The notes beneath the pieces are model-generated. The model had not been told where the DNA came from and did no database searches. It worked only from the letters and a program-made list of their open reading frames with translations. The translations under genes and the position numbers were made by a program. This document shows, one piece after another, positions 5,272 through 6,219 of a DNA stretch of 6,219 nucleotides. The DNA is from Bacteroidota bacterium (GTDB lineage: Bacteria; Bacteroidota; Bacteroidia; Bacteroidales; JADFUO01): NCBI GenBank assembly GCA_015222115.1, contig JADFUO010000017.1, forward strand, positions 1-6,219, read 5' to 3'. Position 1 is the first letter of the stretch; the number at the start of each line of letters is the position of its first letter.

Positions 5272-6219
5272 TTATAAAAATATTATTTTTTTAATTTGTG
5301 AAAAACTATCATTTAATCTTAACCGGCAAAAATAAACTCCCTTTTCAACAGTATTACCAGAGTCATCTTTCCCATCCCATACTACTGAATATTGTCCTTC
5401 GACTCCGCTCAGGATGACAGGAAATGTTTTGATTTTTTGACCTTTGGTATTGAAGATTAAAATTTGAGCATTTTCTGTTTCATCCGGTAAAGCAAAAGAT
5501 ATTGTTGTTGATTGTTTAAATGGGTTTGGATAGGCAAATATGGAAAAGAGTTGTTGATACCCATAATTTTTAGTTCCTGTTGTAAAATATGCTTCATCAC
5601 TGAGCCGTGATTCTGTGCAAGCCTTGATTTCTGCGGTAACACAGTAAAAATCATTCGCTGTTCCGGCTACATCAATATAAGTTGTATCTTCAACTAACTC
5701 GGTATTGATTTTTGTGTAAGGGCCTCCTGAAGTATTACTTCTGTAAATATTATAACCGGCAATGTCCGGTTCTGTATTTGTCTTCCAGCTTAGATAAATT
5801 GAATTGGTTATAATGTCAGCAGTCAGGTTTTGAGGTTTTGAAGGGTGCATCCATCCGGTATTCCATATATCATGGTAAAAAGTGCCCCAATCTGTTAAAT
5901 AAGGTTGATACGGTACATCTTCGATTGTCCATAAATTAACTGTTCCATTATTAACTACAAGAGCGATTTCAATATCACCATCTCCATCCACATCACCAAC
6001 GGCAGCACTGTTTACCATTGCACCGCCACCTGAGGGTATGGGCCAATTTTCAACGATAGAACCATCTCCGTTATATGCATAAAAACTACTTGAATTATCA
6101 CCGAAAACTATTTCTCTTTCCCCGTCATTATCCAAATCGAAAATTATTGGAGAACACTCCAAATTATATATGTCAACAGGCCATCCTGCAACTGTATCCC
6201 CGGTATGATGCCTTTCTAA
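5272..6219 (-). CDS. T9SS-exported FG-GAP / fibronectin III protein, 5' end beyond the window
   Basis: The reading frame is open to the window edge, so only the last 315 residues are visible. The codon at 6162 is TTG in mid-domain, not a real start. From the visible N-terminus, residues about 8-100 are FG-GAP/VCBS-like propeller repeats with calcium loops DLDNDGEREI (28-37) and DVDGDGDIEI (76-85), ending in a W-G-T-F-x-H-D-x-x-N-T-G block (111-122). Residues about 125-214 are a fibronectin type III domain (SKPQNLTA..., LSWKTNTEPDIAGYNIYRS). Residues about 226-315 (FAYPNPF, FNTKGQKIKTF, VVWDGKDDSG, GVYFCRL) are a FlgD-like T9SS sorting domain. This tail is typical of large secreted Bacteroidota proteins, including peptidases, but the catalytic part, if any, lies outside. 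A GC-rich repeat-like element is read as residues about 268-275 within the sorting domain. The product should pass the outer membrane through T9SS. Confidence 0.92.
   Translation of the reverse strand, partial: LERHHTGDTVAGWPVDIYNLECSPIIFDLDNDGEREIVFGDNSSSFYAYNGDGSIVENWPIPSGGGAMVNSAAVGDVDGDGDIEIALVVNNGTVNLWTIEDVPYQPYLTDWGTFYHDIWNTGWMHPSKPQNLTADIITNSIYLSWKTNTEPDIAGYNIYRSNTSGGPYTKINTELVEDTTYIDVAGTANDFYCVTAEIKACTESRLSDEAYFTTGTKNYGYQQLFSIFAYPNPFKQSTTISFALPDETENAQILIFNTKGQKIKTFPVILSGVEGQYSVVWDGKDDSGNTVEKGVYFCRLRLNDSFSQIKKIIFL
5394..5421. repeat. Dispersed-repeat-like element inside the sorting-domain coding sequence
   Basis: On the minus strand this stretch contains CCTGAGCGGAGTCGAAGG (5414-5397) preceded by GTCAT. 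That is the core of a short repeat I remember as very common, mostly intergenic, in many environmental bacterial genomes including Bacteroidota. It is G+C-rich in an AT-rich gene. Here it is read in frame as VILSGVEG, in the turn between GQKIKTF and QYSVVWDG of the T9SS domain. The neighbouring gene's sorting domain has INNNQSAGEH in the same place, so the domain length changes by only one residue. That it is a copy of a genome-wide repeat is inferred from memory. Confidence 0.55.

Noticed and set aside
5272..6162. Complete 296-residue protein starting at 6162
   Set aside because: The codon there is TTG in the middle of an FG-GAP-like repeat, and the frame stays open to the window edge, so the gene is partial rather than starting here.
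1..6219. A hidden defence, mobile or CRISPR system
   Set aside because: All long coding regions are accounted for by secreted proteins and two enzyme families. No transposase, integrase, nuclease, toxin or regularly spaced repeat array was seen on either strand.

Overview
The window is AT-rich DNA, very probably from a member of the Bacteroidota. The evidence is two adjacent secreted proteins ending in type IX secretion (T9SS, Por) C-terminal sorting domains, a PCMD-like secreted beta-sandwich protein, weak or absent Shine-Dalgarno sequences, and a promoter candidate of the Bacteroidota TTG / TAnnTTTG type. All five genes lie on the minus strand, so transcription runs from high to low coordinates. 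No RNA gene, CRISPR array, transposase or phage gene is visible.

Region A (6219 to 3409) holds two T9SS cargo proteins. The first is cut by the window edge. Its visible 315 residues carry FG-GAP-like calcium-loop repeats, a fibronectin type III domain and a sorting domain. After a 123-bp AT-rich gap with a 10-bp inverted repeat comes a complete 579-residue protein. It has a signal peptide, a beta-propeller-like body with an Asp-box, an Ig-like segment and a second sorting domain. Both should be exported across the outer membrane and then attached to the surface or released.

Region B (3408 to 3156) is a 253-bp AT-rich intergenic stretch with a small hairpin just after the upstream stop codon and the best promoter candidate in the window. 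It probably separates two transcription units.

Region C (3155 to 8) looks like a three-gene operon. It encodes an exported calcineurin-like metallophosphoesterase, then, after a 77-bp gap made mostly of a degenerate hexamer tandem repeat, a cytosolic group II PLP-dependent decarboxylase. The decarboxylase overlaps by ATGA a small secreted PCMD/carbohydrate-binding-like protein. The enzymes have intact catalytic residues, but the sequence does not say what they do together.

No clear new defence or mobile system is present. The most unusual points are a GC-rich dispersed-repeat-like element read in frame as part of a T9SS sorting domain, the phased hexamer array inside the operon, and the tight coupling of an amino-acid decarboxylase to a secreted beta-sandwich protein.
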